Positions 48,626 through 55,796 of a DNA stretch of 64,000 nt are shown here, one piece after another. Position numbers and translations under genes: made by a program. Numbering within the stretch: position 1 is the first letter of the stretch; each line of letters opens with the position of its first letter. Origin of the DNA: a virus; IMG/VR virus record IMGVR_UViG_3300044816_000098, positions 1 through 64,000 of that record, one strand, 5' to 3'. The notes under the pieces are model-generated. The model worked only from the letters and a program-made list of their open reading frames with translations. It was not told the DNA's origin and ran no database searches.

Positions 48626-49084
48626 ATGGAGCGACCGGAGGCGGTCATCTACGACATGGACGGCACGCTGACGGATGTCTCCTCGATCCGCCACCTGGTG
48701 ACCGGCCCCGACCGCAACTTCCATGCCTTCCACCGCGAGTCGATCAACTGCCCGCCGCACCGCTGGGTGGTCCGCAGGGCCCACGCGGACAAGGCGGCGG
48801 GCCGGGCGATCATCATCATGACGGCCCGGCAGCAGAAGTACGGCCGGATCACCGGAGTGTGGCTGGCCCTGAACGACGTCCCCTCGGATGCCATGTACAT
48901 GCGCAAGGACAACGACTGCCGACCGGACTACGAGGTCAAGAAGGACCTGTTCACCGCAGCGTCCCGACGCTTCCGGATACGGGGTGCAGTGGATGACAAC
49001 CCGAACGTGTTGAACCTCTGGATCGAGTTGGGGCTTGAGGTCACCGTGGTGCCAGGATGGCCGAGGGGGGATACCGCGCAATGA
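48626..49084 (+). CDS. HAD-superfamily phosphatase, PNKP 3'-phosphatase-like
   Basis: The 152-residue protein has the HAD motifs YDMDGTLTD (nucleophile Asp 10, acid Asp 12), IIIMTARQQKY (motif II Thr), the Lys region YEVKKDLF and AVDDNPNVLNLW (motif III). The short form with DxDGT and TAR resembles the 3'-phosphatase domain of phage polynucleotide kinases, which clear RNA or DNA ends. No kinase domain is present. A nucleotide phosphatase is the alternative. Confidence 0.88.
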   Translation: MERPEAVIYDMDGTLTDVSSIRHLVTGPDRNFHAFHRESINCPPHRWVVRRAHADKAAGRAIIIMTARQQKYGRITGVWLALNDVPSDAMYMRKDNDCRPDYEVKKDLFTAASRRFRIRGAVDDNPNVLNLWIELGLEVTVVPGWPRGDTAQ

Positions 49085-49095
49085 CTGCGTGGACG

Positions 49096-49131
49096 CAGGA
49101 AGGGCCTTCCCTGGGGAGGGCCCTTCCTGTT
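49096..49131 (+). terminator. Terminator fused to next promoter
   Basis: CAGGAAGGGCC (49096-49106) pairs perfectly with GGCCCTTCCTG (49119-49129). The TT that follows is the start of the -35 of the promoter at 49130. Confidence 0.85.
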
Positions 49132-49158
49132 GTACTCCTGGGATCCTTGTAGTACTGT
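49130..49158 (+). promoter_or_regulatory. Palindrome promoter: TTGTAC-N17-TACTGT
   Basis: Half-sites are CTCCTGGGAT and CCTTGTAG. The leader has GACTCCCCGGAGG before ATG 49193. Confidence 0.84.
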
Positions 49159-49192
49159 CAGAGACGTAATCCCGACTCCCCGGAGGTAGCCC

Positions 49193-49624
49193 ATGAAGAT
49201 GTACGTCGTCCAGGATGGTTCGAGGGCCCCGCAGCCCCGCTGGTCCATCGAGGAGGCTCGGCAGCTCGTGAAGAGCAATCACCACGGGCACGACCTCAAC
49301 TTCGAGTGGGACCGCTACGGCGAGAAGTGGATCGCCTACGACTGGTCCGCGATGGTCGATGACGTGGCTCCGCAGGTCAACGAGGCGATCTACGAGGTGG
49401 AGGTGCCCGGTGAGGCACCGGCCCGGTCGAATGTCCTCCCCGACTGCGCTGCCGTCCGGATGGAGATGCGAATCACCACCCGTAATCGGGTGTCCTCCTT
49501 CGAACACATGGACACGTCCGATATCTGGAACGCGGTCGATCTGGGTAAGGGTTACCTCATCCAGCAGTTCGCTGCCCGCGCAGGGCGTTCCCTGGCCGAG
49601 CACTTGACCGAGGAGTCCACATGA
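49193..49624 (+). CDS. Hypothetical protein (143 aa)
   Basis: The product begins MKMYVVQDGSRAPQPRWSIEEARQLV and has alternating strands (LNFEWDRYGEKWIAYDWSAM, AVRMEMRITTRNRVSS) and a C-terminal helix. No motif was recognised. The ATG of the next gene overlaps its TGA. Confidence 0.78.
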   Translation: MKMYVVQDGSRAPQPRWSIEEARQLVKSNHHGHDLNFEWDRYGEKWIAYDWSAMVDDVAPQVNEAIYEVEVPGEAPARSNVLPDCAAVRMEMRITTRNRVSSFEHMDTSDIWNAVDLGKGYLIQQFAARAGRSLAEHLTEEST

Positions 49625-49998
49625 AGACCGCCGTCAGCACCAATGTCCTGGCCGACCAGCTCAAGAAGAAGGGGATCACGTCCGGCCGCAGGCTCGCGGA
49701 GCACACCGATGCCGAGGCCGTGATCTACTTCCTCGCCAAGGACGAAGAGGGCAACAACAACCCTCGGGCCGAGCTGCACGACCTCCTGGACAAGTCCCCG
49801 TTGCGGGTCTACCGCCCGGATGAGGACGTCCGCACCCTGTCCGTCGCCCGCCAGCAGACGCTGGCGAAGGCGGTTGCTGACGCCACGGAGCTGTGGGGCC
49901 TGAGCGACTGGCGCAAGACCCCCTTCAGCAACTGCTGGTTGCCGGTCGAGGCGATCAACATCATGCGCCACGAACTCGGCGTAGACCTGCTGACGTAG
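49621..49998 (+). CDS. Hypothetical protein (125 aa)
   Basis: The product begins MKTAVSTNVLADQLKKKGITSGRRLAEHTDAEAVIYFL, with an HTH-like spacing of helices near residues 8-35, and ends LGVDLLT. DNA binding is only a suggestion. It lies 5 nt upstream of the next promoter. Confidence 0.75.
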   Translation: MKTAVSTNVLADQLKKKGITSGRRLAEHTDAEAVIYFLAKDEEGNNNPRAELHDLLDKSPLRVYRPDEDVRTLSVARQQTLAKAVADATELWGLSDWRKTPFSNCWLPVEAINIMRHELGVDLLT

Positions 49999-50002
49999 GG
50001 GG

Positions 50003-50031
50003 TTGTACTCCAGCAATTGCAGGAGTAACGT
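50003..50031 (+). promoter_or_regulatory. Palindrome promoter: TTGTAC-N17-TAACGT
   Basis: Half-sites are CTCCAGCAAT and TGCAGGAG. The leader TTGTCAGCAGCACG-GCGACTCCCCGGAGG precedes ATG 50071. Confidence 0.86.
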
Positions 50032-50070
50032 CTTCCTTGTCAGCAGCACGGCGACTCCCCGGAGGCCCAC

Positions 50071-50415
50071 ATGATCGAGTTCCAGAACAGCGAAGAGATT
50101 CGCTTGATGCTGGTCACCGAGATCCGGGAAGCGGCCTCCCGCCGTCACCTCGCTGGGATCAACTCCCTGGTCGCCTGGTTCGCCAACGGGGGCCAGGGGG
50201 ACCGGCCGGAGGTCAAGGGCATCGGCACCAAGCCCCTGGAGGCACTGGACGACGACCTGGAGTGGATCTACAGCCCGGAGCTGGCTGAGGGCTGGCGCCA
50301 GTGCAGTTACGAGCGCTCCTACGTCAAGAACCGCCGTGCCGCCCAGCGCAGCGCAGAGAACAACCACCGGGGCAATGGCCCCAAGGTCCTGAGGGACCTG
50401 CTCCCGAAGTTCTGA
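50071..50415 (+). CDS. Hypothetical protein (114 aa)
   Basis: The product contains IRLMLVTEIREAASRRHLAGINSLVAWFANGG and a basic C-terminal half (RSYVKNRRAAQRSAENNHRGNGPKVLRDLLPKF), so nucleic-acid or membrane association is possible. It lies 35 nt before the vWA gene. No family was recognised. Confidence 0.72.
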   Translation: MIEFQNSEEIRLMLVTEIREAASRRHLAGINSLVAWFANGGQGDRPEVKGIGTKPLEALDDDLEWIYSPELAEGWRQCSYERSYVKNRRAAQRSAENNHRGNGPKVLRDLLPKF

Positions 50416-50450
50416 TTCCTGCCCAAGATCGCCAAGTCCCTGGAGGACGC

Positions 50451-51224
50451 ATGTCATTTCTCAAGCGCGGCACCAAGCTCGACCTCTCCAAGACCGGCCC
50501 GACGGGCATCAGCCTGGAGAAGCGGATCGAGACCGCTCACAAGGTCATCCTGACCAAGGGTCTCGGCGAGCAGAAGGCCGCCGTCTACCTGGTCATCGAC
50601 CGCTCCGGCTCGATGGAGATGTCCCCGACCTTCTTCTACACCGACCACACCGTCCAGAACCTCGCGGAGCAGGTCCTCGGCCTGGCCGCGCAGTTCGACG
50701 ACGACGGCAAGGTCCCGGTGGTCTACTTCGACACCAAGGTCCAGAAGGCCGCTGAGATCGAGATCGGCCAGCACGCGGGTGTCATCGACAAGCACCACAA
50801 GAAGATGGGCCGTATGGGCGGCACCGACTACTCCGTGGCCATGGACTGGGTGGTGGACGACTACCGCAAGAACTACCCGGCGTACGACGTCCCGGCCTTC
50901 GTCATCTTCCAGACCGACGGCCAGACCTCGCGTCAGCAGCACGTGGAGAACACCCTGTGCCTGGCGGCGGAACTGCCGATCTTCTGGCAGTTCGTGGGCT
51001 TCGGTCCCGAGGGCGACGAGGACGGCTACGACGTCTTCGCGTTCCTGAAGTCGCTCAACTCGGGCCTGCCGGTACCGGCGCGGCGCAAGGTCGACAACGC
51101 TGGGTTCTTCGCCCTGGGCGCCAACCCCAAGGACATGGCGGACGAGACCCTGTACGGCAAGCTCATGGAGGAGTTCCCGTCCTACCTGAACGACGCGCGG
51201 ATCGCGGGCGTCCTCAAGGGCTGA
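50451..51224 (+). CDS. vWA-domain protein, TerF/TerY-like
   Basis: ATG 50451 follows CCTGGAGGACGC. The 257-residue product starts MSFLKRGTKLDLSKTG, a TerD-like leader strand, and then has a von Willebrand A domain with the complete MIDAS: DRSGSM (residues 50-55), MGGTDYSVAM (Thr) and FQTDGQTSR (Asp). This combination is found in tellurium-resistance TerF/TerY proteins and in many actinophage genomes as a lone gene. A metal-dependent protein-binding role is expected; no other ter genes were found in the window. Confidence 0.9.
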   Translation: MSFLKRGTKLDLSKTGPTGISLEKRIETAHKVILTKGLGEQKAAVYLVIDRSGSMEMSPTFFYTDHTVQNLAEQVLGLAAQFDDDGKVPVVYFDTKVQKAAEIEIGQHAGVIDKHHKKMGRMGGTDYSVAMDWVVDDYRKNYPAYDVPAFVIFQTDGQTSRQQHVENTLCLAAELPIFWQFVGFGPEGDEDGYDVFAFLKSLNSGLPVPARRKVDNAGFFALGANPKDMADETLYGKLMEEFPSYLNDARIAGVLKG

Positions 51225-51256
51225 CAACAACACCACCCGACTCCCTGGAGGTCCTC

Positions 51257-51427
51257 ATGACGGCACCACTCGCCCCCTCGAAGCCGTGTACCTCCTGCGG
51301 GTCCCCCAGGACCAAGCAGACCGAGTTCCGGCCGCCGGTGACCTCTCACGGCTCCTGTGACGCGAGCTGCACCAAGACCGGCACGTTCTGCCTGAACTGC
51401 CGGACGCTCAAGCAGGGAAGTGAATGA
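51257..51427 (+). CDS. 56-residue zinc-ribbon protein
   Basis: ATG 51257 follows GACTCCCTGGAGGTCCTC. CTSCGSPRTK and CDASCTK...CLNC give two pairs of cysteines, a small ribbon. It ends directly before the next ATG. Function is unknown. Confidence 0.7.
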   Translation: MTAPLAPSKPCTSCGSPRTKQTEFRPPVTSHGSCDASCTKTGTFCLNCRTLKQGSE

Positions 51428-51919
51428 ATGGGTACTAGCTGGAACTCCGAGGGCCAGATCATCATCGACCCGCCGCTGAACCTCGCGCAGATCAAGGCGT
51501 TCCGTAAGGACTGCTTCGCGCAGCTCCGGCCGGTCGACCTCCAGCGGCTCAACCGGGTCTTCCCGAACGGGGAGGCGGAGGAGCGGTTCAACATCGCCGA
51601 CTTCTTCGCCCTGACCCTGGAGATCGAGCAGGACGAGCGCGAGACGGACGAGGGGGTCCTCCAGATCAGCCGGGCCGTCTCCCTCATCCCCGCCTGCGCC
51701 AACGGAGGGGGATCCTCCTACCGGATGGGCGACCAGGTGGAGCGGGCATTCAAGATCTTCCCTGACAACTCCTTCACCGGCGAGATCGTCGCGGTGCGGG
51801 AGCAGAACGGCGGCGCGATCAAGATCACCGCCAAGGGCCGCAAGGTCGAAGAGGTCGCAGGCACCGTCCATGTCGTCTGGGCTGACGGGTCGGAGAGCAC
51901 CGACATCACCGACTTGTAG
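51428..51919 (+). CDS. Hypothetical protein (163 aa)
   Basis: ATG 51428 is immediately after the previous TGA. The product has a helical N-terminal half (QIKAFRKDCFAQLRPVDLQRL, FFALTLEIEQDERETDEG) and a beta-rich C-terminus (FTGEIVAVREQNGGAIKITAKGRKVEEVAGTVHVVW), a possible small SH3-like barrel. Its TAG falls inside the -35 of the next promoter. Confidence 0.78.
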   Translation: MGTSWNSEGQIIIDPPLNLAQIKAFRKDCFAQLRPVDLQRLNRVFPNGEAEERFNIADFFALTLEIEQDERETDEGVLQISRAVSLIPACANGGGSSYRMGDQVERAFKIFPDNSFTGEIVAVREQNGGAIKITAKGRKVEEVAGTVHVVWADGSESTDITDL

Positions 51920-51942
51920 TACAAGGATCCCAGGAGTAAGTT
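51914..51942 (+). promoter_or_regulatory. Palindrome promoter variant: TTGTAG-N17-TAAGTT
   Basis: The -35 overlaps the upstream stop codon. Half-sites are GTACAAGGAT and CCCAGGAG. It lacks the usual GACTCC-GGAGG leader and lies only 1 nt from ATG 51944. Confidence 0.72.
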
Positions 51943-51943
51943 C

Positions 51944-52612
51944 ATGTCCAGGACGTCATTGCCGATGTACAGCTTCGACTCGAATACCGGTGTCGTGACC
52001 GTAAACAGCGGTGTGGGCTACCACAGCAGCCACATCACGTACACGGCGGACACCAACATCAACGCGTTCCAGCCGTCGTACCCCAGTCCTGCCGAGCAGG
52101 CCCCGAAGAAAGAAGAGGTCTCTATGCGCACCTACCAGATCGAGTTCAACAGTTCGAAGCCCAACGAGGTCGTCGAGGGCGTTCACCAGGTCGTCACAGA
52201 CAACGGCATGATCGCCTTCTACGGTGAGGACCGCCGGGTCCTGCGCTCCTTCCTGGTGACCGGCATCTTCGCCTACGGCGTCGTGGCCGACCCGGAGAAG
52301 CTCGTCGTCGGGAAGTACCTCTTCACGCTGCACCTGATCGACAACGCCACCAAGACGGTCGCGGCGGACACCTACGTGATCACCAAGAGCGGCGACGAGG
52401 GCAGCTCGGTCTACGAGTTCTTCACCTCGCTCTCCGAGCAGGGAACCAAGACCCGCAGCGAGCTGGCCATCCCGTACGGTGCGGTCAAGTACGTCGAGCG
52501 CGTCGACCCGGAGAAGGCCCAGACCGCCGCCGTGGACTCGCCGAGGACCGGCGGTCGTCTCATGGACACCGAGGACTACGGCGACGCCGCCCGGCCCCCG
52601 GCCAAGCGCTAG
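51944..52612 (+). CDS. Hypothetical protein (up to 222 aa), start uncertain
   Basis: ATG 51944 is 1 nt after the predicted -10, so transcription from that promoter should start inside the frame. ATG 51965 or ATG 52124 (preceded by AGAAGAGG) are alternative starts, unless reinitiation from the upstream gene is used. Codon use is good throughout. The C-terminal two-thirds (TYQIEFNSSKPNEVVEGVHQVV, FTLHLIDNATKTVAADTYVI) is beta-rich. No family was recognised. Confidence 0.72.
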   Translation: MSRTSLPMYSFDSNTGVVTVNSGVGYHSSHITYTADTNINAFQPSYPSPAEQAPKKEEVSMRTYQIEFNSSKPNEVVEGVHQVVTDNGMIAFYGEDRRVLRSFLVTGIFAYGVVADPEKLVVGKYLFTLHLIDNATKTVAADTYVITKSGDEGSSVYEFFTSLSEQGTKTRSELAIPYGAVKYVERVDPEKAQTAAVDSPRTGGRLMDTEDYGDAARPPAKR

Positions 52613-52631
52613 TCCCTACCCCCTGCACGAT

Positions 52632-52664
52632 GCGGGCCGGTACCCATCCCGGGTACCGGCCCGC
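52632..52664 (+). terminator. 14-bp GC hairpin
   Basis: GCGGGCCGGTACCC (52632-52645) pairs perfectly with GGGTACCGGCCCGC (52651-52664) around ATCCC. No U-tract follows. Confidence 0.6.
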
Positions 52665-52686
52665 CGTGCGTCTGAGAGGAGCACAC

Positions 52687-53175
52687 ATGGCCGTGTTCAG
52701 CCGCAGAGAAGAGGTCTCCCGCAAGGTGATCTTCTTCGTTCTGTCGCCGACCAACTTCGCCGAGTTCGACAAGGCCATGACGGCCGCGACCCGGGAACTC
52801 TCCGAGAAGAGGAAGAGCCTCTTCGACGACTCGTTGGCGGTCGAGGCTCATGATGATGAGATCCACATCTCCTACACGGAGAAGGTGGATCTTCCGGCGC
52901 CCAAGTCGCAGGGCCAGATTATGAAGGAGGCGGAGGAGGCCGCTCAGCTCGACTCGGTGATCTTCCATATCTACTTCGCCAGCGGCAAGTGGAAGAAGCG
53001 GACCGAGAGCCTGAGCGACCGGGACAAGGAAGCTGCCGCGCAGGCGGTGGAGCGGCACATCGACACGATGCGCAACCACCTGTACGACAACGCCGGAAGG
53101 ATCCACCAGGACACCGTGCTGGACAACCCCGACGTCATGGAGCAGAACCTCCGCTGGTGGGAGCCGGAGGTATGA
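52687..53175 (+). CDS. Hypothetical protein (162 aa)
   Basis: ATG 52687 follows GAGAGGAGCACAC. The product is an alpha/beta protein (VIFFVLSPTNFAEFDKAM, DEIHISYTEKVDLPAPKS, SVIFHIYFASGKWKKRTES) with a helical C-terminus (EAAAQAVERHIDTMRNHLY). No motif was recognised. It overlaps the next ATG by 4 nt. Confidence 0.78.
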   Translation: MAVFSRREEVSRKVIFFVLSPTNFAEFDKAMTAATRELSEKRKSLFDDSLAVEAHDDEIHISYTEKVDLPAPKSQGQIMKEAEEAAQLDSVIFHIYFASGKWKKRTESLSDRDKEAAAQAVERHIDTMRNHLYDNAGRIHQDTVLDNPDVMEQNLRWWEPEV

Positions 53176-53348
53176 GGCGCCTGATCGCCCGCTTCTGGTA
53201 CGAGCGCCGGAACCGCTGTCCCTGGGCGTGCAACGAGATGCACACCGAGACGGGCTTCTGTCTGATCGCCCAGCAGCGCGAGCGGGATAAGCGGGTCTCG
53301 GTCCTCGAAGGGGCCCTGGAGTACATCAAGCGCAACAAGCTGTCCTGA
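53172..53348 (+). CDS. Small basic protein (58 aa)
   Basis: ATG 53172 overlaps the previous TGA. The product is strongly basic (MRRLIARFWYERRNRCPWACNEMHTETGFC) with three Cys and one His that may bind zinc, and a C-terminal helix. Function is unknown. Confidence 0.65.
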   Translation: MRRLIARFWYERRNRCPWACNEMHTETGFCLIAQQRERDKRVSVLEGALEYIKRNKLS

Positions 53349-53350
53349 GC

Positions 53351-53379
53351 TTGTACTACTGCAATCGCAGGAGTAGAGT
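53351..53379 (+). promoter_or_regulatory. Palindrome promoter: TTGTAC-N17-TAGAGT
   Basis: Half-sites are CTACTGCAAT and CGCAGGAG. Leader GACTCCCCTGGAGG precedes ATG 53412. Confidence 0.87.
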
Positions 53380-53411
53380 TCCCGCATCACCTGACTCCCC
53401 TGGAGGAAGAC

Positions 53412-53945
53412 ATGAAGAGAGCATTCGACTTCTGGGCCGCATCCGACCTTGCGGCCAAGGGCCATGAAGGCCAGATCGACAAGCTGGGGGTGCCGTACAT
53501 ACAGCACCCTCGTGAGGTCGCCCTCGGTGTCCTCCAGTTCGGGGAGGACCATGGCATCGTCGCCCTCCTGCATGACCTCGTGGAGGACACAGAGATCACC
53601 CTGGAGGATCTGCGCCAGATGGGCCTGTCGGCGCCCTGCACAGTGGCTGTGGGCCTCCTGACGAAGGAGAAGGGGGAGCGGTCCCAGGACTACCTGATGC
53701 GGATCGCGGCGTACCCCATGGCCTGCCGGGTGAAGATCGCGGACAACGCGCACAACACCCTGCCGGAGCGGACGGCCAAGCTGGCTGAGACGGCGGACCA
53801 GGCGACGATCGACCGGCTCGGGCGCAAGTACCGGCAGGCCCAGGACATCCTGTGGGCCGCGATGCCGTACACCGAGGTCAAGGCCATCCTGAAGGTCATG
53901 AACCCGGACCTGATCGAGCGCCTGCGTGAGGTGTCGTTCCGGTGA
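53412..53945 (+). CDS. SpoT/MESH1-type HD phosphohydrolase
   Basis: The 177-residue protein has YIQHPREVA (His 32), ALLHDLVEDTEIT (His 54, Asp 55, Glu 58, Asp 59) and VKIADNAHNTLPE, the HD, ED and RxKxAD/N signatures of RelA/SpoT hydrolase domains and small alarmone hydrolases. It lacks a synthetase domain. A phage enzyme of this kind could remove (p)ppGpp or related pyrophosphorylated nucleotides made by the host or by toxic small alarmone synthetases. This role is inferred from the family. Confidence 0.9.
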   Translation: MKRAFDFWAASDLAAKGHEGQIDKLGVPYIQHPREVALGVLQFGEDHGIVALLHDLVEDTEITLEDLRQMGLSAPCTVAVGLLTKEKGERSQDYLMRIAAYPMACRVKIADNAHNTLPERTAKLAETADQATIDRLGRKYRQAQDILWAAMPYTEVKAILKVMNPDLIERLREVSFR

Positions 53946-54028
53946 GCAGGCGGGCGTGGGCCTTTGCCCTGAGCTTCAGTCTGCTGATCTGGGGCAGCAT
54001 AGGGGCCCTGATCTGCGCGTTCGTGTGA
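53942..54028 (+). CDS. 28-residue single-helix membrane peptide
   Basis: GTG 53942 overlaps the hydrolase TGA (GTGA) and the frame ends 5 nt before a strong terminator stem. The peptide starts MSRRAW and is otherwise one hydrophobic helix (AFALSFSLLIWGSIGALICAFV). This resembles small toxin-like or holin-like peptides. Translation is inferred from the coupling geometry. Confidence 0.55.
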   Translation: MSRRAWAFALSFSLLIWGSIGALICAFV

Positions 54029-54033
54029 GCCAT

Positions 54034-54067
54034 GGAGCCCCCGGAGAAATCCGGGGGCTCCTGCTTG
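54034..54067 (+). terminator. Terminator with GAAA tetraloop
   Basis: GGAGCCCCCGGA (54034-54045) pairs perfectly with TCCGGGGGCTCC (54050-54061), followed by TGCTTGT, whose TTGT starts the next -35. Confidence 0.87.
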
Positions 54068-54093
54068 TACTCCGGCAATTGCAGGAGTAGAGT
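54065..54093 (+). promoter_or_regulatory. Palindrome promoter: TTGTAC-N17-TAGAGT
   Basis: Half-sites are CTCCGGCAAT and TGCAGGAG. It sits 3 nt after a terminator stem and drives ATG 54135. Confidence 0.87.
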
Positions 54094-54134
54094 CTCTCTT
54101 GTCACCAAGGAACACCGACTCTCCGGAGGTCCCC

Positions 54135-54446
54135 ATGGCTCTCAGCTCCTTGAACCGCACCCGCGTCATCGCCGCCATGAAGGCGAAGGTCCCCTTCGAG
54201 TACTCGTCCATCTCCGGATGGACGGCGAGGGGTGACGGAGACCTGCGGACCGGCGACCTGCCGGAGCCCTACCTCCAGATGCTGCTGAGCGCGGACAAGG
54301 CGGGAGAGGTGGAGTTCGTGGTCATGTCGTACCGCACGCCGATCGCCTGGATCCTGAAGAACGGCCTCGTCATGGTCCCGGAGGTCACCTACTCCTTCAC
54401 CACGAGCCAGCACCAGCGGATCGTGGAAGAGACCCTCTGCCGGTAG
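54135..54446 (+). CDS. Hypothetical protein (103 aa)
   Basis: ATG 54135 follows GACTCTCCGGAGGTCCCC. The product (SLNRTRVIAAMKAKVPFEYSSISGW...LMVPEVTYSFTTSQHQRIVEETL) resembles small phage proteins in which strands ending SxTTSxHQ are conserved. It is flanked by two palindrome promoters, so it is monocistronic. Function is unknown. Confidence 0.78.
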   Translation: MALSSLNRTRVIAAMKAKVPFEYSSISGWTARGDGDLRTGDLPEPYLQMLLSADKAGEVEFVVMSYRTPIAWILKNGLVMVPEVTYSFTTSQHQRIVEETLCR

Positions 54447-54449
54447 AGC

Positions 54450-54478
54450 TTGTACTCCTGCGATCCTTGTAGTAGCGT
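54450..54478 (+). promoter_or_regulatory. Palindrome promoter: TTGTAC-N17-TAGCGT
   Basis: Hybrid half-sites CTCCTGCGAT and CCTTGTAG. The leader AACAGCACAAT-GACTCCCCGGAGG precedes ATG 54515. Confidence 0.86.
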
Positions 54479-54514
54479 CTTCTCCAACAGCACAATGACT
54501 CCCCGGAGGCTCAC

Positions 54515-55129
54515 ATGACGAACATCAACGAATGCCGCGACCGGCTCCGCAATCTGGCCGCCCAGCTCATCGACGCGGACGGCACCTCCACCGCAGCCCT
54601 CGTCCAGGCGGCCGTTGCCCTGGAAGAGGCCATGGTCGAGCAGGAGGAGTCCACGGCCTACCGCCGGTTGCAGGAGTTCCTCCGCCAGCACCAGGTGGCC
54701 AAAGCCCAGTACCTGAACCGCAAGCGGGACTTCTCGCCGGGCGCCCAGGACGACCAGATCCACGTCCTGCACCATGACAAGTACGTCGGTGCCGTCTCGC
54801 TGCGTTACTCCGACCTGGAAGAAGTGGTCGGCATCTCGCAGCGGGACACCAAGGCCGAGTACTACGGCCTCCAGCGGCAGCGGCTGGCGAAGGTCCTGGC
54901 GGCCAACCCCAGGCTGACGGACAAGCAGAAGCTCGCGCTGGAGATGGTGGCCGAGGGCAAGGTCACGTACATGTACGGCGTCCGGGACCACCGCCGGTCC
55001 TTCAACGGGCTGGACCAGAGCGGAGTCTCCGCCCAGACCATCACGGGCCTGGAGACGCGAGGCATCCTGACCACGATGTCCGATCACTCCCACTCGGGCC
55101 ACATGAGCATCGCCCGGGTCAAGAGCTGA
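54515..55129 (+). CDS. Hypothetical helical protein (204 aa)
   Basis: The product has a helical N-terminal half (DRLRNLAAQLIDADGTSTAALVQAAVALEEAMVEQEES) and a centre with VGISQRDTKAEYYGLQRQRLAKVLAANPRLTDKQKLALEMVA, then a His-rich tail (SDHSHSGHMS). A CAP-like or HTH element is possible but unproven. Its TGA overlaps the next ATG. Confidence 0.78.
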   Translation: MTNINECRDRLRNLAAQLIDADGTSTAALVQAAVALEEAMVEQEESTAYRRLQEFLRQHQVAKAQYLNRKRDFSPGAQDDQIHVLHHDKYVGAVSLRYSDLEEVVGISQRDTKAEYYGLQRQRLAKVLAANPRLTDKQKLALEMVAEGKVTYMYGVRDHRRSFNGLDQSGVSAQTITGLETRGILTTMSDHSHSGHMSIARVKS

Positions 55130-55281
55130 TGGCCAACCTCTCCGAGGTCGACAGGGCGGCGCAGGTCCACCAAGAGGAACTGCGCCGTCTTGTCCAGGAC
55201 CCCACACCCGAAGCCGCCGCTGATCTGTTGGAGCAGTGGGACGGCTACTACAACCGCGAAGACGCCTGGAGGGCGAAATGA
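55129..55281 (+). CDS. 50-residue acidic helical protein
   Basis: ATG 55129 overlaps the previous TGA (TGATG), and its own TGA overlaps the next ATG (ATGA), so it is a coupled gene. The product (MANLSEVDRAAQVHQEELRRLVQ...WDGYYNREDAW) is helical and acidic. Function is unknown. Confidence 0.65.
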   Translation: MANLSEVDRAAQVHQEELRRLVQDPTPEAAADLLEQWDGYYNREDAWRAK

Positions 55282-55796
55282 CGATGACCCGTGAGCAGTT
55301 CATGGCGGACATGCGGCACCAGTGGATGAACCGGATGGATCCGCACAAGTTCCAGGGCTTCGAGGGGGACGAGTACAACGCGTGGCTGGAGCACCGGCAC
55401 GCCTGGCCGATCGACGAGGACGGGCGCTGTGCCCCCTCGGTGGTCCTGTCGATGCAGGACGGGGGAGGGGACTTCTCGGCCGAGGAGTGCACGGTCTGCA
55501 TGCGCCTGGCGGACCTGTACCGCATCTACACCAGCGGCCACAAGGAGGAGTGTCTCGACCAGCAGGCGGGGGAGATCACGATCACGCGGCTGGGAGACGA
55601 CTCGGTCGCCTTTCACTTCCCCAACGGCGTGGGGGACCTCGCGCCCCCGGTGGACCTGGTGCTGAGCAAGACCGAGTACGACGTGTTCAACCGCGCCCAC
55701 ACCCGCTTCCTGCGCACGGACGCGCTGATGCTGACCAAGGCACTCGTGGGCGAGGTCCGCAAGGGCTTCAAGCAGTTGTGGGCGGAGGGCAAGTGA
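55278..55796 (+). CDS. Hypothetical protein (172 aa)
   Basis: ATG 55278 overlaps the previous stop. The product has a helical aromatic N-terminus (REQFMADMRHQWMNRM), an EECTVCMRLADLYRIYTSGHKEEC segment with four possible zinc ligands, and a beta-rich centre (GEITITRLGDDSVAFHFPNG). It ends FKQLWAEGK. No family was recognised. Confidence 0.75.
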   Translation: MTMTREQFMADMRHQWMNRMDPHKFQGFEGDEYNAWLEHRHAWPIDEDGRCAPSVVLSMQDGGGDFSAEECTVCMRLADLYRIYTSGHKEECLDQQAGEITITRLGDDSVAFHFPNGVGDLAPPVDLVLSKTEYDVFNRAHTRFLRTDALMLTKALVGEVRKGFKQLWAEGK

